Both the position numbers and the translations under genes were made by a program. Below are positions 35,369-43,906 of a stretch of DNA of 64,000 nucleotides, in pieces. The notes beneath the pieces were generated by a model. That model was not told the DNA's origin. It saw only the letters and a list, made by a program, of their open reading frames with translations, and made no database searches. Origin of the DNA: Flavimobilis sp052324925 (GTDB lineage Bacteria > Actinomycetota > Actinomycetes > Actinomycetales > Cellulomonadaceae); the NCBI GenBank assembly GCA_052324925.1, contig JBQPRE010000001.1; one strand, 5' to 3'. Within the stretch, counting starts at the first letter, position 1. Every line of letters starts with the position of its first letter.

Positions 35369-35432
35369 CCGGACCGCAGTACCTGTCCACGCATCATTCT
35401 CGGTCGAAGACGACCACCGAAGGGAAAGATCG

Positions 35433-36692
35433 ATGAAGATCCACAAGCTCGCCGCGCTCGGCGCGGTGGCTGCTCTTGCGCTCACCGCGTGCAGCAGCGA
35501 CCCCAACCCCGGGGAGACGACAGCGCCCACGACCAAGTCGACGGTTCCCGCCGCCGAGCGCTCCATCACCTTCTGGGTCGCTGGAACCGACACGAACGAC
35601 GACATGCGCAAGTTCCTTGTCGACACGTTCAAGGAGAAGACCGGCGGCGCGACGCTCAAGATCGAGCAGATCGAATGGAAGGAGCTCGTCCCGCGCCTGC
35701 AGACGGCTCTGCCCAACGCCGAGCAGACCCCTGACCTCGTCGAGATCGGCAACACCCAAGCCCCGACGTTCACCTCGGTCGGCGCCTTCACCGACCTCAC
35801 CGCCTCGCTCGCCGACCTCGGTGGCGAGAAGGTCGGCCCGAAGTCCTTCGTCGAGGCCGGAACGTACGACGGCAAGCTCTACGCCGTCCCGTACTACTGG
35901 GGCTCGCGTTACGTCTTCTACAACACGGACGTCTTCGAGAAGGAGGGCGTCAAGGTTCCCACGACGCTCGCCGAGTTCAACGAGGCCGCGAAGAAGCTCA
36001 CGACCGCCGACCGCTCGGGCCTCTGGCTCCCCGGCCAGGACTGGCGCAACGGCCTCTTCTGGCTGTTCGCCAACGGCGGCAACATCGCCACGGTCGAGGG
36101 CGGCAAGTGGGTCGGTGGACTCTCGAGCCCCGAGTCGCAGACCGCGCTCGCCCAGATCCAGGATATCTACACCAACGGCACCAAGGCGCCGAAGGACGGC
36201 CTGGACGAAGAGCCGTGGGTTCCCTTCAACGAGGGTGACTCCGCGATGTTCATCGCTCCCGGCTGGGCTCGCTGGTCGGTTAAGGAGGACGTGAAGTTCG
36301 CGCCCCTCGCCGTCCCCGGTGTCGAGGCCGGCAGCTACGCCGCAGGCCTTGCCGGCGGCTCGAACCTCGCGATCTCGGCGAAGTCGAAGAACCAGGACCT
36401 TGCACTCGAACTTCTCAAGGTTATCTACTCCGAGGAATACCAGACCCTGCTCGCCAAGAACGGCATGGGCCCGGCCATCTCTGACTTCAACTCCCTCATG
36501 GGCGACGACGAGTTCGCGAAGGCAGCTATCGCCTCCGCCGAGAACTCCAAGCTCACCCCCGGCTCGCCCGGCTGGGCCTCCGTCGAGGCGGCCAAGCTCA
36601 TGGAAGAGACCTTCGGAAAGATCGCAGCAGGCGGCGACATCGTCGCGATCGCCAAGGACGCCGACGCGCGTCTCGGCGAGATGCTCAACTGA
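35433..36692 (+). CDS. Extracellular solute-binding lipoprotein for (amino)sugars
   Basis: A 419-aa substrate-binding protein of the family 1 (MalE/DasA/NgcE) type. The signal peptide ends in the lipobox LTAC with Cys20 as the lipidated residue. A Thr/Pro linker follows, then the mature domain, from ITFWVAGT. YAVPYYWGSRYVFYNTDVFEKEGV is the usual family block. Neighbouring nagB, GH20 and ROK genes point to chitobiose, GlcNAc or related sugars. The ATG at 35433 follows AGGGAAAG. A strong hairpin after the stop may raise its transcript level above the permeases. Confidence 0.93.
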   Translation: MKIHKLAALGAVAALALTACSSDPNPGETTAPTTKSTVPAAERSITFWVAGTDTNDDMRKFLVDTFKEKTGGATLKIEQIEWKELVPRLQTALPNAEQTPDLVEIGNTQAPTFTSVGAFTDLTASLADLGGEKVGPKSFVEAGTYDGKLYAVPYYWGSRYVFYNTDVFEKEGVKVPTTLAEFNEAAKKLTTADRSGLWLPGQDWRNGLFWLFANGGNIATVEGGKWVGGLSSPESQTALAQIQDIYTNGTKAPKDGLDEEPWVPFNEGDSAMFIAPGWARWSVKEDVKFAPLAVPGVEAGSYAAGLAGGSNLAISAKSKNQDLALELLKVIYSEEYQTLLAKNGMGPAISDFNSLMGDDEFAKAAIASAENSKLTPGSPGWASVEAAKLMEETFGKIAAGGDIVAIAKDADARLGEMLN

Positions 36693-36706
36693 CGACAGCA
36701 CCATGA

Positions 36707-36740
36707 CAGGGGCGCCGGCCGCAACCGGCCGGCGCCCCTG
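36707..36740 (+). terminator. Intra-operon hairpin after the solute-binding protein gene
   Basis: A perfect 14-bp GC-rich stem (CAGGGGCGCCGGCC and complement) with a six-base loop lies 14 bases after the stop and 28 bases before the next start. In sugar ABC operons such hairpins stabilise the binding-protein mRNA or cause partial termination, giving excess binding protein. Confidence 0.75.
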
Positions 36741-36768
36741 CCCGTGCCGGGAAGAATGAAGTGTCCTC

Positions 36769-37734
36769 ATGAGTGACGTCCTTGCGCGCGCCCCACAGTC
36801 CCGGCGCGCACCGACCGGGCGACGCCCGGTCCCCTCCACCCAGCGCGCCCGCCGCGCGACCGCGATCGCGCCCTACCTGCTCGTCCTGCCCGTCGTCCTC
36901 ATGATGGTCATCGCGCTCGGCTACCCCCTCGTGCGCCAGTTCGTCATGTCGTTCCAGGAGTACGGCCTCAAGCAGCAGTTCGGTGCCGACCCGGAATGGA
37001 TCGGACTCGACAACTACGAGGCGATCTTCGCCGACAGCGCCGTGTGGGCGGTCATCATCCGCTCCCTCCTCTTCTGCCTCGTCGCGGCCAGCGCCACGAT
37101 GGTCGCCGGCATGGCGGTCGCCGTCCTGCTCACCAAGGTGGCCACCTGGCTCCGGATCACCATCCAGTCGGTCCTGCTCGTCGCCTGGGCGATGCCCGTC
37201 ATCGCCTCGATGACCGTGTGGCAGTGGCTCTTCGACACGAACTACGGCGTCATCAACTGGGTGCTCGCCAAGATCGGACTCAGCCAGTTCCAGGGGCACT
37301 CCTGGCTCATCGACCCGCTGTCGTTCCTCACGATCGCAGCGCTCGTCGTCGTGTGGATGTCCGTTCCCTTCGTGGCGTTCTCGCTCAACGCCGCACTCAC
37401 GCAGGTCTCGGGGGAACAGCTCGAGGCCGCCGAGCTCGACGGCGCCAACGCGTGGGAACGGTTCCGCCACATCAAGCTGCCGACCATCATGCCCGTCGTC
37501 ATGGTCGTCTCCCTGCTGCAGGTCATCTGGGACCTGCGCGTCTTCGCGCAGATCTACTACCTGCAGATGGCCGGCGGCGTCGCGAGCGAGACCAACCTCC
37601 TCGGCACCTACATCTACAACCTCGGCCTCGGCCAGGGTGACTTCGGCAAGGCCGCAGCCGTCGCGATCTTCATGCTCGCCCTCACGCTCGGCCTGACGTT
37701 CTTCTACGTCCGCAAGCTCGCGAAGGAGGTGTGA
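36769..37734 (+). CDS. Sugar ABC transporter permease 1 (UgpA/MalF-like)
   Basis: A 321-aa inner-membrane subunit with six hydrophobic segments after a basic 30-residue N-terminus. The EAA loop that docks the ATPase is EAAELDGANAWERFRHIKLP. It pairs with the next permease, whose ATG follows after one base. The system resembles Streptomyces DasABC or NgcEFG for chitobiose/GlcNAc. No ATPase gene lies anywhere in the cluster; these systems use a shared MsiK-type ATPase encoded elsewhere. Confidence 0.95.
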   Translation: MSDVLARAPQSRRAPTGRRPVPSTQRARRATAIAPYLLVLPVVLMMVIALGYPLVRQFVMSFQEYGLKQQFGADPEWIGLDNYEAIFADSAVWAVIIRSLLFCLVAASATMVAGMAVAVLLTKVATWLRITIQSVLLVAWAMPVIASMTVWQWLFDTNYGVINWVLAKIGLSQFQGHSWLIDPLSFLTIAALVVVWMSVPFVAFSLNAALTQVSGEQLEAAELDGANAWERFRHIKLPTIMPVVMVVSLLQVIWDLRVFAQIYYLQMAGGVASETNLLGTYIYNLGLGQGDFGKAAAVAIFMLALTLGLTFFYVRKLAKEV

Positions 37735-37735
37735 C

Positions 37736-38551
37736 ATGCGCAAGGCCCTTCCCAACATCTTCGGCGGACTCGTCGCACTCATCTGGGTCTTCCCCGTCTA
37801 CTGGATGGTGAACTCCGCCTTCCTCTCACCCGGCCAGGTCCGCGGCAAGAACCCCACATGGCTGCCGTTCGGCGGAGACTTCTCGTCCTTCGGGCGCGTC
37901 TTCGACGACCGCTTCCTCAACTCGATGAAGCTCAGCCTCGTCGTCACGCTCATCACGGTCGTCGTCGCACTGCTCTTCGCGTTCCTCGCAGCGATCGCCG
38001 TGAGCCGCTTCAGGTGGCGTGGCCGCAAGGCCCTCGTCGTCATCGTGCTCGTGGTTCAGATGATCCCCGCTGAAGGCCTCTTCATCTCCCAGTACAAGAT
38101 GCTCCAAGGCTGGGGGATGCTCAACACCGTCGCCGGGCTCTCGGTCCTCTACATCGCAGCAGTCCTGCCCTTCACGGTCTGGATGCTGCGCGGGTTCGTC
38201 GAGGGAATTCCCGCCGACCTCGAGCACGCTGCCATGATCGACGGATGCAGCCGCACCAAGGCCTTCTTCGTCGTGACCTTCCCGCTTCTCGCGCCCGGTC
38301 TCGTCGCCTCCGGTGTGTACGCCTTCCTCCAGGCATGGAACGAGTTCACCCTTGCGACGGTCGTCATGAGCCCGTCCAACCGCACCGTCCCGCTCTGGCT
38401 CCAAGGCCTGACCTCCGCCAGCAACGCGGCGATTGACTGGCCCGGCGTCATGGCGGGGGCGATCATGGTGGCGATCCCCGTCGTCGTCTTCTTCCTGTTC
38501 GTTCAGAACAAGATGACCGACGGCATGGTCTCCGGCGCTGTGAAGGGCTGA
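37736..38551 (+). CDS. Sugar ABC transporter permease 2 (MalG/UgpE-like)
   Basis: A 271-aa permease with six hydrophobic segments. The EAA loop reads EHAAMIDGCSRTKAFFVVTFP, the MalG-type form. It starts one base after the stop of permease 1. A hairpin at 38565 separates it from nagB, which starts 63 bases downstream. Together with the binding protein and permease 1 it forms the membrane pore of an amino-sugar importer. Confidence 0.95.
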   Translation: MRKALPNIFGGLVALIWVFPVYWMVNSAFLSPGQVRGKNPTWLPFGGDFSSFGRVFDDRFLNSMKLSLVVTLITVVVALLFAFLAAIAVSRFRWRGRKALVVIVLVVQMIPAEGLFISQYKMLQGWGMLNTVAGLSVLYIAAVLPFTVWMLRGFVEGIPADLEHAAMIDGCSRTKAFFVVTFPLLAPGLVASGVYAFLQAWNEFTLATVVMSPSNRTVPLWLQGLTSASNAAIDWPGVMAGAIMVAIPVVVFFLFVQNKMTDGMVSGAVKG

Positions 38552-38564
38552 CAGTAGTCATCAC

Positions 38565-38592
38565 GGGTGCGCCCGTCACCGCGGGCGCACCC
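38565..38592 (+). terminator. Hairpin between permease 2 and nagB
   Basis: GGGTGCGCCCG at 38565-38575 pairs with CGGGCGCACCC at 38582-38592 (11 bp, loop TCACCG). It lies within the presumed operon and may cause partial termination or mRNA processing, separating import from catabolism levels. Confidence 0.65.
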
Positions 38593-38614
38593 ACCACTGA
38601 GAAAGGCACCACCC

Positions 38615-39397
38615 ATGGAGATCGTGATCCTGCCGTCCGCCGACGCTGTCGGAAAGGTCGGGGCCGACATCTTCGAGCGCGTCGTGCGCAGCACCGAGCA
38701 CCCCGTGCTCGGACTCGCCACCGGGTCCTCGCCGCTGCCCGTCTACACCGAGCTCGTCCGCCGTCACGAGGACGAAGATCTCTCGTTCGCCAACGCCGAG
38801 GCCTTCTGCCTCGACGAGTACATCGGACTGCCCGTCGGGCACCCCGAGTCCTACCACCAGTTCATCCGACGCGTCTTCACGGGCCACCTCGACATCGCCG
38901 ACACGGCCGTGCACAGCCCAGACGGCACCGCAACCGACATCCCGGCAGCAGGCCGCAGCTACGACGCCGCGATCGCCGCCGCGGGCGGCGTCGACCTGCA
39001 GATCCTCGGGATCGGCACCAACGGGCACCTCGCATTCAACGAGCCCGGCTCCTCCCTCGCCTCCCGCACCCGCATCGTCACGCTCACCGAGCAGACCCGG
39101 ACCGACAACGCGCGGTTCTTCGACACGCTCGACGACGTTCCCCGCTACGCCCTCACGCAGGGCCTCGGCACGATCATGGAGGCCCGCCACCTCCTCATCG
39201 TCGCGACCGGCGCCGGCAAGGCCGCCGCCGTTGCCGCCGCGGCCGAAGGACCCGTGACCGCCAGCTGCCCCGCGTCAATCGCGCAGATGCACCCCCACGT
39301 CACGCTGCTCGTCGACGAGGCCGCGGCCACCGACCTCGTCAACGCCGAGCGCTACCGCTACGTCTACGCCAACAAGCCTGAATGGCAGGCATCGTGA
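38615..39397 (+). CDS. nagB: Glucosamine-6-phosphate deaminase
   Basis: Converts glucosamine 6-phosphate to fructose 6-phosphate and ammonia. It is 260 aa, as usual. LGLATGSSPLPVY binds the phosphate. FCLDEYIGL contains the catalytic Asp, ILGIGTNGHLAFNEPG is the family signature with the catalytic His, and SCPASIAQMHPHV is the late conserved block. The ATG at 38615 follows GAAAGG. The end overlaps the next kinase gene. nagA, which should supply the substrate from GlcNAc-6-P, is not in this window. Confidence 0.96.
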   Translation: MEIVILPSADAVGKVGADIFERVVRSTEHPVLGLATGSSPLPVYTELVRRHEDEDLSFANAEAFCLDEYIGLPVGHPESYHQFIRRVFTGHLDIADTAVHSPDGTATDIPAAGRSYDAAIAAAGGVDLQILGIGTNGHLAFNEPGSSLASRTRIVTLTEQTRTDNARFFDTLDDVPRYALTQGLGTIMEARHLLIVATGAGKAAAVAAAAEGPVTASCPASIAQMHPHVTLLVDEAAATDLVNAERYRYVYANKPEWQAS

Positions 39398-40302
39398 GCC
39401 TCGTCATCGCCCTCGACGTGGGGGGCACCAACATTCGTGGCGAGCTCGTCGACCGCGAAGGCACCGTTCACGCGGCCGCCCACGAGCTCACCGCCGGGTC
39501 CGACGGTGACGCGACGCTCGACGCGATCGAACGGGTCTGCCGCACGCTGCTCGCGGCCGCCGCTGACGGCCGCGTCGTCGACGCCGTCGGACTCGCCGTC
39601 CCGGGCGTCGTCGACTCCCGCACGGGCGTCGTCCTGCTCGCGGGCAACCTCGGCTGGCGTGACCTCGCCGTGAGCGACGTGCTCGGGCAGCGTCTCGGAC
39701 TTCCCGTCCTCCTCCACCACGACGTCAACTGCGCCGGCCTCGCCGAACGCGAGCTCGGCGCTGGGCGCGGGGTCGACGACCTGCTCGCGATCTTCATCGG
39801 GACCGGCATCGCCGCCTCGCTCACCGTGGGCGGGGTGACGCTCGGCGGAGGCGTCAACCAGGCCGGCGAGCTCGGGCACGTCGTCATCCGTGAAGGCGGG
39901 CTCGCCTGCCCCTGCGGGCAGACCGGATGCCTCGAGCGGTACTGCTCCGCGTCGTCGATCGGCCTCGCCTACGCCGCCGCCACGGGCCGCGACGGCATGA
40001 CGTCCCTCGACGTCGTCACAGCGCTCGGAGACGACCCGCGCGCCGACGCCGTGTGGGCCGACGCCATCGCAGCGCTCGCCACCGGAATCCTTGGAGCCAT
40101 CACCCTGCTCGGCACCCAGCGGGTCGTCATCGGAGGCGGTCTCGCAGCCGCGGGCGACGCCCTCGTCGTCCCCCTGCGGACGCAGCTCGAAGCGACCGTC
40201 AAGGTCGCGACCATCCCCGAGATCGTCGTCGCAGAGCTGGGTCAGCGAGCCGGTGTCATCGGAGCTGCGCTCGCCACCTGGAAGCGGCTCGCCGCCCACT
40301 GA
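39382..40302 (+). CDS. ROK-family sugar kinase (probable GlcNAc/glucosamine kinase)
   Basis: A 306-aa ATP-dependent hexokinase of the ROK family. The phosphate loop is ALDVGGTNIRGE, the catalytic base Asp is in HHDVNCAGLAE, the ROK zinc motif is CPCGQTGCLERYCS with HVVIREGG before it, and GTGIAAS is the second ATP loop. Its place behind nagB suggests phosphorylation of GlcNAc or glucosamine, although glucose is possible. Two starts are plausible: ATG 39382, 16 bases inside nagB, or GTG 39394, which overlaps the nagB stop as GTGA and is more typical of coupling. Confidence 0.92.
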   Translation: MAGIVSLVIALDVGGTNIRGELVDREGTVHAAAHELTAGSDGDATLDAIERVCRTLLAAAADGRVVDAVGLAVPGVVDSRTGVVLLAGNLGWRDLAVSDVLGQRLGLPVLLHHDVNCAGLAERELGAGRGVDDLLAIFIGTGIAASLTVGGVTLGGGVNQAGELGHVVIREGGLACPCGQTGCLERYCSASSIGLAYAAATGRDGMTSLDVVTALGDDPRADAVWADAIAALATGILGAITLLGTQRVVIGGGLAAAGDALVVPLRTQLEATVKVATIPEIVVAELGQRAGVIGAALATWKRLAAH

Positions 40303-40345
40303 ACGCGTCCCGTCGGCGGTGACCCCCGCCCGCCGGCGGGGCGCT

Positions 40346-40364
40346 GTCGGCGGGCGCCGCCGAC
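40346..40364. terminator. Hairpins in the gap between the kinase and tdk
   Basis: GTCGGCGG-GCG-CCGCCGAC is a perfect 8-bp stem, and CCCGCC/GGCGGG lies just before it at about 40328-40340. The 123-bp gap separates convergent genes; the GC-rich hairpins are probably terminators for both. Confidence 0.5.
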
Positions 40365-40425
40365 GGCGGGGCGCACGCGGTAGTCCGTGCCGCTCAGGCC
40401 GACGACCTCGGCGACGCGCCGCGGG

Positions 40426-41034
40426 TCAGGGGAGCCTGCCGCCCGACTCCGTCAGGTAGCACGCTGCGCACACGGCTTCGTAGGTGACCTCGGCGCCACC
40501 GTCGATCGCGACCTGCGCGCCATCAAAGATGGCCTGGCCGTCGATCCGCCGGGTCGTGAAGATCGCCTTGCGACCGCAGCGGCAGATGGTCTTGAGCTCC
40601 TCGAGCGAGTGCGCAATCTCGAGGAGGCGACGCGAGCCAGGGAACGCCTCGGTACGGAAGTCCGTGCGGATGCCGTAGCAGATGACCGGCACACCGTCGA
40701 GGACGGCGATGCGCAGCAGGTCGTCGACCTGCTGCGTCGACAGGAACTGGGCCTCATCGATGAGCAGGCATGACACGTCGCGGCCGCTTGAGCGTTGGAC
40801 GAGCGCGCGGTGCTCTTCGAAAAGTGCGTGGGCGTCGTCGGTGGCGCCCACCAGGTAGTCGACGTCGCGGACGACACCGAGCCGCGAGTGGATCTGGCGG
40901 CCAGCCTTGGTGTCGAGGCCTGGCTTCGCAAGGAGGATCCGGTGCTCGCGCTCCTCATAGTTGTGCGCGGCCTGCAGGAGCGACGTCGACTTGCCGGAGT
41001 TCATCGCTCCGTAGCGGAAGTACAGCTTGGCCAT
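40426..41034 (-). CDS. tdk: Thymidine kinase (type II)
   Basis: Phosphorylates thymidine to dTMP in the salvage pathway. It is 202 aa, the normal length for bacterial TdK. The P-loop is GAMNSGKST (residues 9-17), and LLIDEAQFL is the Walker B region with the catalytic Glu. The zinc site is formed by ICRCGRK and CAACY near the C-terminus. A GGGAGA-T-TCTCCC palindrome lies immediately ahead of the start, overlapping a GAGAAT -10-like box, which may be an operator. It is convergent with the amino-sugar operon and divergent from the amino-acid permease. Confidence 0.96.
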   Translation of the reverse strand: MAKLYFRYGAMNSGKSTSLLQAAHNYEEREHRILLAKPGLDTKAGRQIHSRLGVVRDVDYLVGATDDAHALFEEHRALVQRSSGRDVSCLLIDEAQFLSTQQVDDLLRIAVLDGVPVICYGIRTDFRTEAFPGSRRLLEIAHSLEELKTICRCGRKAIFTTRRIDGQAIFDGAQVAIDGGAEVTYEAVCAACYLTESGGRLP

Positions 41035-41155
41035 AGGGAGATTCTCCCATCCTAGAAATCCACTCCGGACCTTCGCGGCCTGTCGGCCCGGCTGCTCCGC
41101 AGGCGGGCGTAGGCTCCCTCACGCGAAGATCGACCCTGCACCCGAAGGAGTCCGC

Positions 41156-42685
41156 ATGACGTCCACCGCCCCGCGGCCGCCGTCCGCCGCCAGCACCTTC
41201 GTCCGCAGCCTGGGACGACGCAAGAGCGTCGAGCAGGCGCTCGCATCGAGCGAGGACGCCGAGCGTTCGCTCAAACGGAACCTCAGCGCGTGGGACCTCG
41301 CGGTTCTCGGCGTGTCGGTCGCTGTCGGCGCCGGCATCTTCTCCGTCGGTGCGACGTCGGCCGCGCATCATGCCGGCCCCGCCGTCATCCTCTCGTTCGT
41401 CATCGCCGCCGTCGTGTGCGGTCTCGCGATCATGTGCTACGCCGAGTTCGCCTCCACGCTGCCGATCGCCGGGTCCGCCTACACGTTCTCGTACGCGACG
41501 TTCGGGGAAGGTGTGGCCTGGTTCATCGGCTGGGACCTCATCCTCGAGATGCTGCTCGCCGCCGCGGTCATCGCGAAGTTCTGGGGCGTGTACCTCGGCG
41601 ACGCCTTCGAACTCTTCGGCGTCAACATCTCGACGAGCGTCACCATCGGTCCCCTCAACCTCGACTGGGGACCGGTGCTCGTCGTTGGGGCCTTCACGAC
41701 CCTGCTCGTCGTCGGCACGAAGCTCTCGACGCGCGTCAACTCGGTGCTCACCCTCGTCAAGGTCGGCATCACGCTGTTCGTCATCGTCGTCGGGTTCCTC
41801 TACGTCAAGGCCGACAACTTCACCCCGTTCGTGCCGCCCGCGGAGCCGGCCGAAGGCAAGGCCGGGCTCCACCAGCCGCTCGTCGCGTTCCTGACGGGCC
41901 AAGAGCCCTCGATGTACGGCGTTCTCGGCATCCTCTCTGGCGCCGCGCTCGTCTTCTTCGCGTTCATCGGGTTCGACGTCGTCGCGACGACCGCCGAGGA
42001 GGCGCGCGACCCGCAGCGCACCATCCCGCGCGGCGTGCTCGGAGGCCTCGCGCTCGTCACGGTGCTCTACATTCTCGTCACCGTCGTTGTCACCGGCATG
42101 GTGCCGTACACGGATCTGGCGGCCACCGAGGACCCGTCGCTCACGACCGCGTTCGTCCTGGTCGGGGCGGAGTGGGCGGGCAAGGTCATCTCGATCGGCA
42201 TCCTCGTGGGACTCACGAGCGTCGTCATGGTGCTGCTGCTCGGGCTCGCGCGCATCGTCTTCGCGATGAGCCGGGACGGCTTGCTGCCGAGGCGGATGTC
42301 CGTCACGCACGCGCGCTTCCGCACGCCTGCCGCGCTGCAGATCGGACTCGGCATTGTCGTCGCCGGGATTGCAGGGTTCGCGGACGTCGGCTTTCTCGAG
42401 GAGATGATCAACATCGGCACACTGTCGGCGTTCATCCTCGTGTGCTTCGGGATCCCTTTGCTCCGCCGGTCCCGGCCCGATCTCACGCGCGGCTTCAAGG
42501 TGCCGTGGTCGCCTGTGCTGCCCATCGCTGCAGGGCTCGCGTGCATCTGGCTGACGACGAACCTCACCGTGCTCACCTGGCTGCGGTTCCTCGCCTGGAT
42601 CGTGGTCGGGGCGGTCATCTACGTCGCGTATTCGCGGCGCCACTCGGCGCTGGCCTCGACTGCGCCCCCGGACGAGCGTCGATAG
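41156..42685 (+). CDS. APC-superfamily amino-acid permease (CAT-like)
   Basis: A 509-aa membrane transporter with 12 or more hydrophobic segments. The first helix motif VGAGIFSVGA is the substrate-binding unwound region of APC proteins, and FFAFIGFDVVATTAEEARDPQRTIPRG is the sixth-helix signature of cationic amino-acid transporters. The ATG at 41156 follows GAAGGAG. A TAGGCT box at 41110-41115 is a probable -10. The stop codon lies inside the first family B palindrome. It is probably a cationic or branched amino-acid importer; the substrate is not certain. Confidence 0.93.
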   Translation: MTSTAPRPPSAASTFVRSLGRRKSVEQALASSEDAERSLKRNLSAWDLAVLGVSVAVGAGIFSVGATSAAHHAGPAVILSFVIAAVVCGLAIMCYAEFASTLPIAGSAYTFSYATFGEGVAWFIGWDLILEMLLAAAVIAKFWGVYLGDAFELFGVNISTSVTIGPLNLDWGPVLVVGAFTTLLVVGTKLSTRVNSVLTLVKVGITLFVIVVGFLYVKADNFTPFVPPAEPAEGKAGLHQPLVAFLTGQEPSMYGVLGILSGAALVFFAFIGFDVVATTAEEARDPQRTIPRGVLGGLALVTVLYILVTVVVTGMVPYTDLAATEDPSLTTAFVLVGAEWAGKVISIGILVGLTSVVMVLLLGLARIVFAMSRDGLLPRRMSVTHARFRTPAALQIGLGIVVAGIAGFADVGFLEEMINIGTLSAFILVCFGIPLLRRSRPDLTRGFKVPWSPVLPIAAGLACIWLTTNLTVLTWLRFLAWIVVGAVIYVAYSRRHSALASTAPPDERR

Positions 42686-42893
42686 CCGATCCGCACACCG
42701 GCTGTGTGTGGATCGGCTATCGAGTGGGGGTCGGGACACCTTTGTTGTGCGGATCGGCTATCGGTTGAGCGCACCCCGGCCCGGCCCCGCCCGGCCCGGA
42801 GCCGGGCATCGATAGCGGATCGGGACGCCTCTCGTGTGCGGATCGGCTATCGAGTGGGGGTCGGGACACCTTTGTTGTGCGGATCGGCTATCG
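42681..42893. repeat. Family B palindromic repeats, cluster 1
   Basis: The first element is a perfect 12-bp inverted repeat, GATAGCCGATCC (42681) and GGATCGGCTATC (from 42710), with GCACAC/GTGTGT inside; it covers the stop codon of the APC permease. Further GATCGGCTATC sites lie at 42752, 42841 and 42882, and a GATAGCGGATC site at 42811. Direct pairs are 41 bp apart. Between the sub-blocks runs a CCGG-rich boundary (GGCCCGGAGCCGGGC). This fills most of the 290-bp gap up to the PemK-like gene. Confidence 0.88.
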
Positions 42894-42975
42894 GTCGAGT
42901 GGGCCGCGCTAAAGTTCGAGCGTGCCACTTCTCTCGCTAGGACGAGCCGCTGCCGCTCGCTATTCGGAGGGCAGC

Positions 42976-43443
42976 ATGGTGGATGCGCAGACATCGGTGC
43001 TCGCCGACGTGCCATGGGGCATCTGGTTGGCCATCGTCGTCGGCCTCGTGGTGCTGCGCGTGCTGCGAGGCACCCTCCGGAGTCGGCGGCGGAGTCGGCG
43101 GCGTCGAACTCCGGCGCTGCCGTCTCCTGGCGAGTACTGGATGGCCCACGTCCCCTTCCGTGACGGCACCGGGAGCAAGGACCGGCCCTGCCTTGTCGTC
43201 CGGTCGAACCATGGCGAGTACCGGGTTCTCTACGTGACGTCGCAGGACAGGTCTGCCGACGATCGGTACGTACCCGTCGACACCCAGGCGTGGCGGGGAG
43301 GCGACGGCCGTCGAAGCTGGCTGCAGACCACGGAGCGCCGCGACGCCGACCCGACCATCGCCGTCGCGCGCGAGGGCTTCCGCCGGTACCTCGGCCCTGT
43401 CGAACCCTTCAACCGTTGGGTGGTCGAGGCCCACAAGGCGTAG
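42976..43443 (+). CDS. Membrane-tethered PemK/MazF-like protein
   Basis: A 155-aa protein. One hydrophobic segment (residues 14-30, WGIWLAIVVGLVVLRVL) is followed by a basic linker RSRRRSRRRR and a soluble domain from about residue 50. GEYWMAHVPFRDGTGSKDRP followed by CLVV.. and YVTSQ is the fold pattern of PemK/MazF (CcdB-like SH3) domains. The ATG at 42976 follows CGGAGGG. No antitoxin gene lies beside it, so it is not clearly a toxin. Such anchored PemK-like proteins are known as hypothetical proteins in actinobacteria. It is enclosed by two clusters of family B repeats. Confidence 0.75.
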   Translation: MVDAQTSVLADVPWGIWLAIVVGLVVLRVLRGTLRSRRRSRRRRTPALPSPGEYWMAHVPFRDGTGSKDRPCLVVRSNHGEYRVLYVTSQDRSADDRYVPVDTQAWRGGDGRRSWLQTTERRDADPTIAVAREGFRRYLGPVEPFNRWVVEAHKA

Positions 43444-43475
43444 CCCAGCCGCAGCCCGGCCCCGAGCCGGGCATT

Positions 43476-43857
43476 GATAGCGGATCGGGACACCTCCCGT
43501 GCGCGGATCGGCTATCGAGGGGGTTGGGACGCCTCTCGTGTGCGGATCGGCTATCGGTTGAGCGCACCCCGGCCCGGCCCGGCCCGGCTCCGAGCCGGGC
43601 CTTGATAGCGGATCGGGACGCCTCCTGTGTGCGGATCGGCTATCGAGTGGGGGTCGGGAGACCTTCCGAGTGCGGATCGGCTATCGGTTGAGCGCACCCC
43701 GGCCCGGCCCCGAGCCGGGCATTGATAGCGGATCGGGACACCCCTCGTGTGCGGATCGGCTATCGAGTGGGGGTCGGGACACCTCCCGTGTGCGGATCGG
43801 CTATCGAGTGGGGGTCGGGACACCTCCCGTGTGCGGATCGGCTATCGAGTGGGGGTC
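43476..43857. repeat. Family B palindromic repeats, cluster 2
   Basis: Three composite blocks begin with GATAGCGGATCGGGA at 43476, 43604 and 43724, each after a boundary like CGAGCCGGGCMTT. GATCGGCTATCG sites follow at 43506, 43545, 43634, 43675, 43754, 43795 and 43836. The last three are an exact 41-bp tandem, and the boundary GGTTGAGCGCACCCCGGCC closes the first two blocks. The whole fills the gap between the PemK-like gene and the end of the GH36 gene; nothing else was seen in this 463-bp stretch. Confidence 0.9.
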
Positions 43858-43906
43858 GGGAGACCTTCCGGGGGTGGATGAGCTGCCGTTCGTGGGGACA
43901 GTGGCC

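Noticed and set aside
42976..43443. Complete type II toxin-antitoxin module.
   Set aside because: Only a PemK-like domain is present, with a membrane anchor. No antitoxin ORF precedes it; the upstream sequence is repeats.
42681..43857. Insertion sequence or integron cassette ends around the PemK-like gene.
   Set aside because: No transposase or integrase, no target duplication that I can see, and the repeats are multi-copy tandem arrays rather than single ends.
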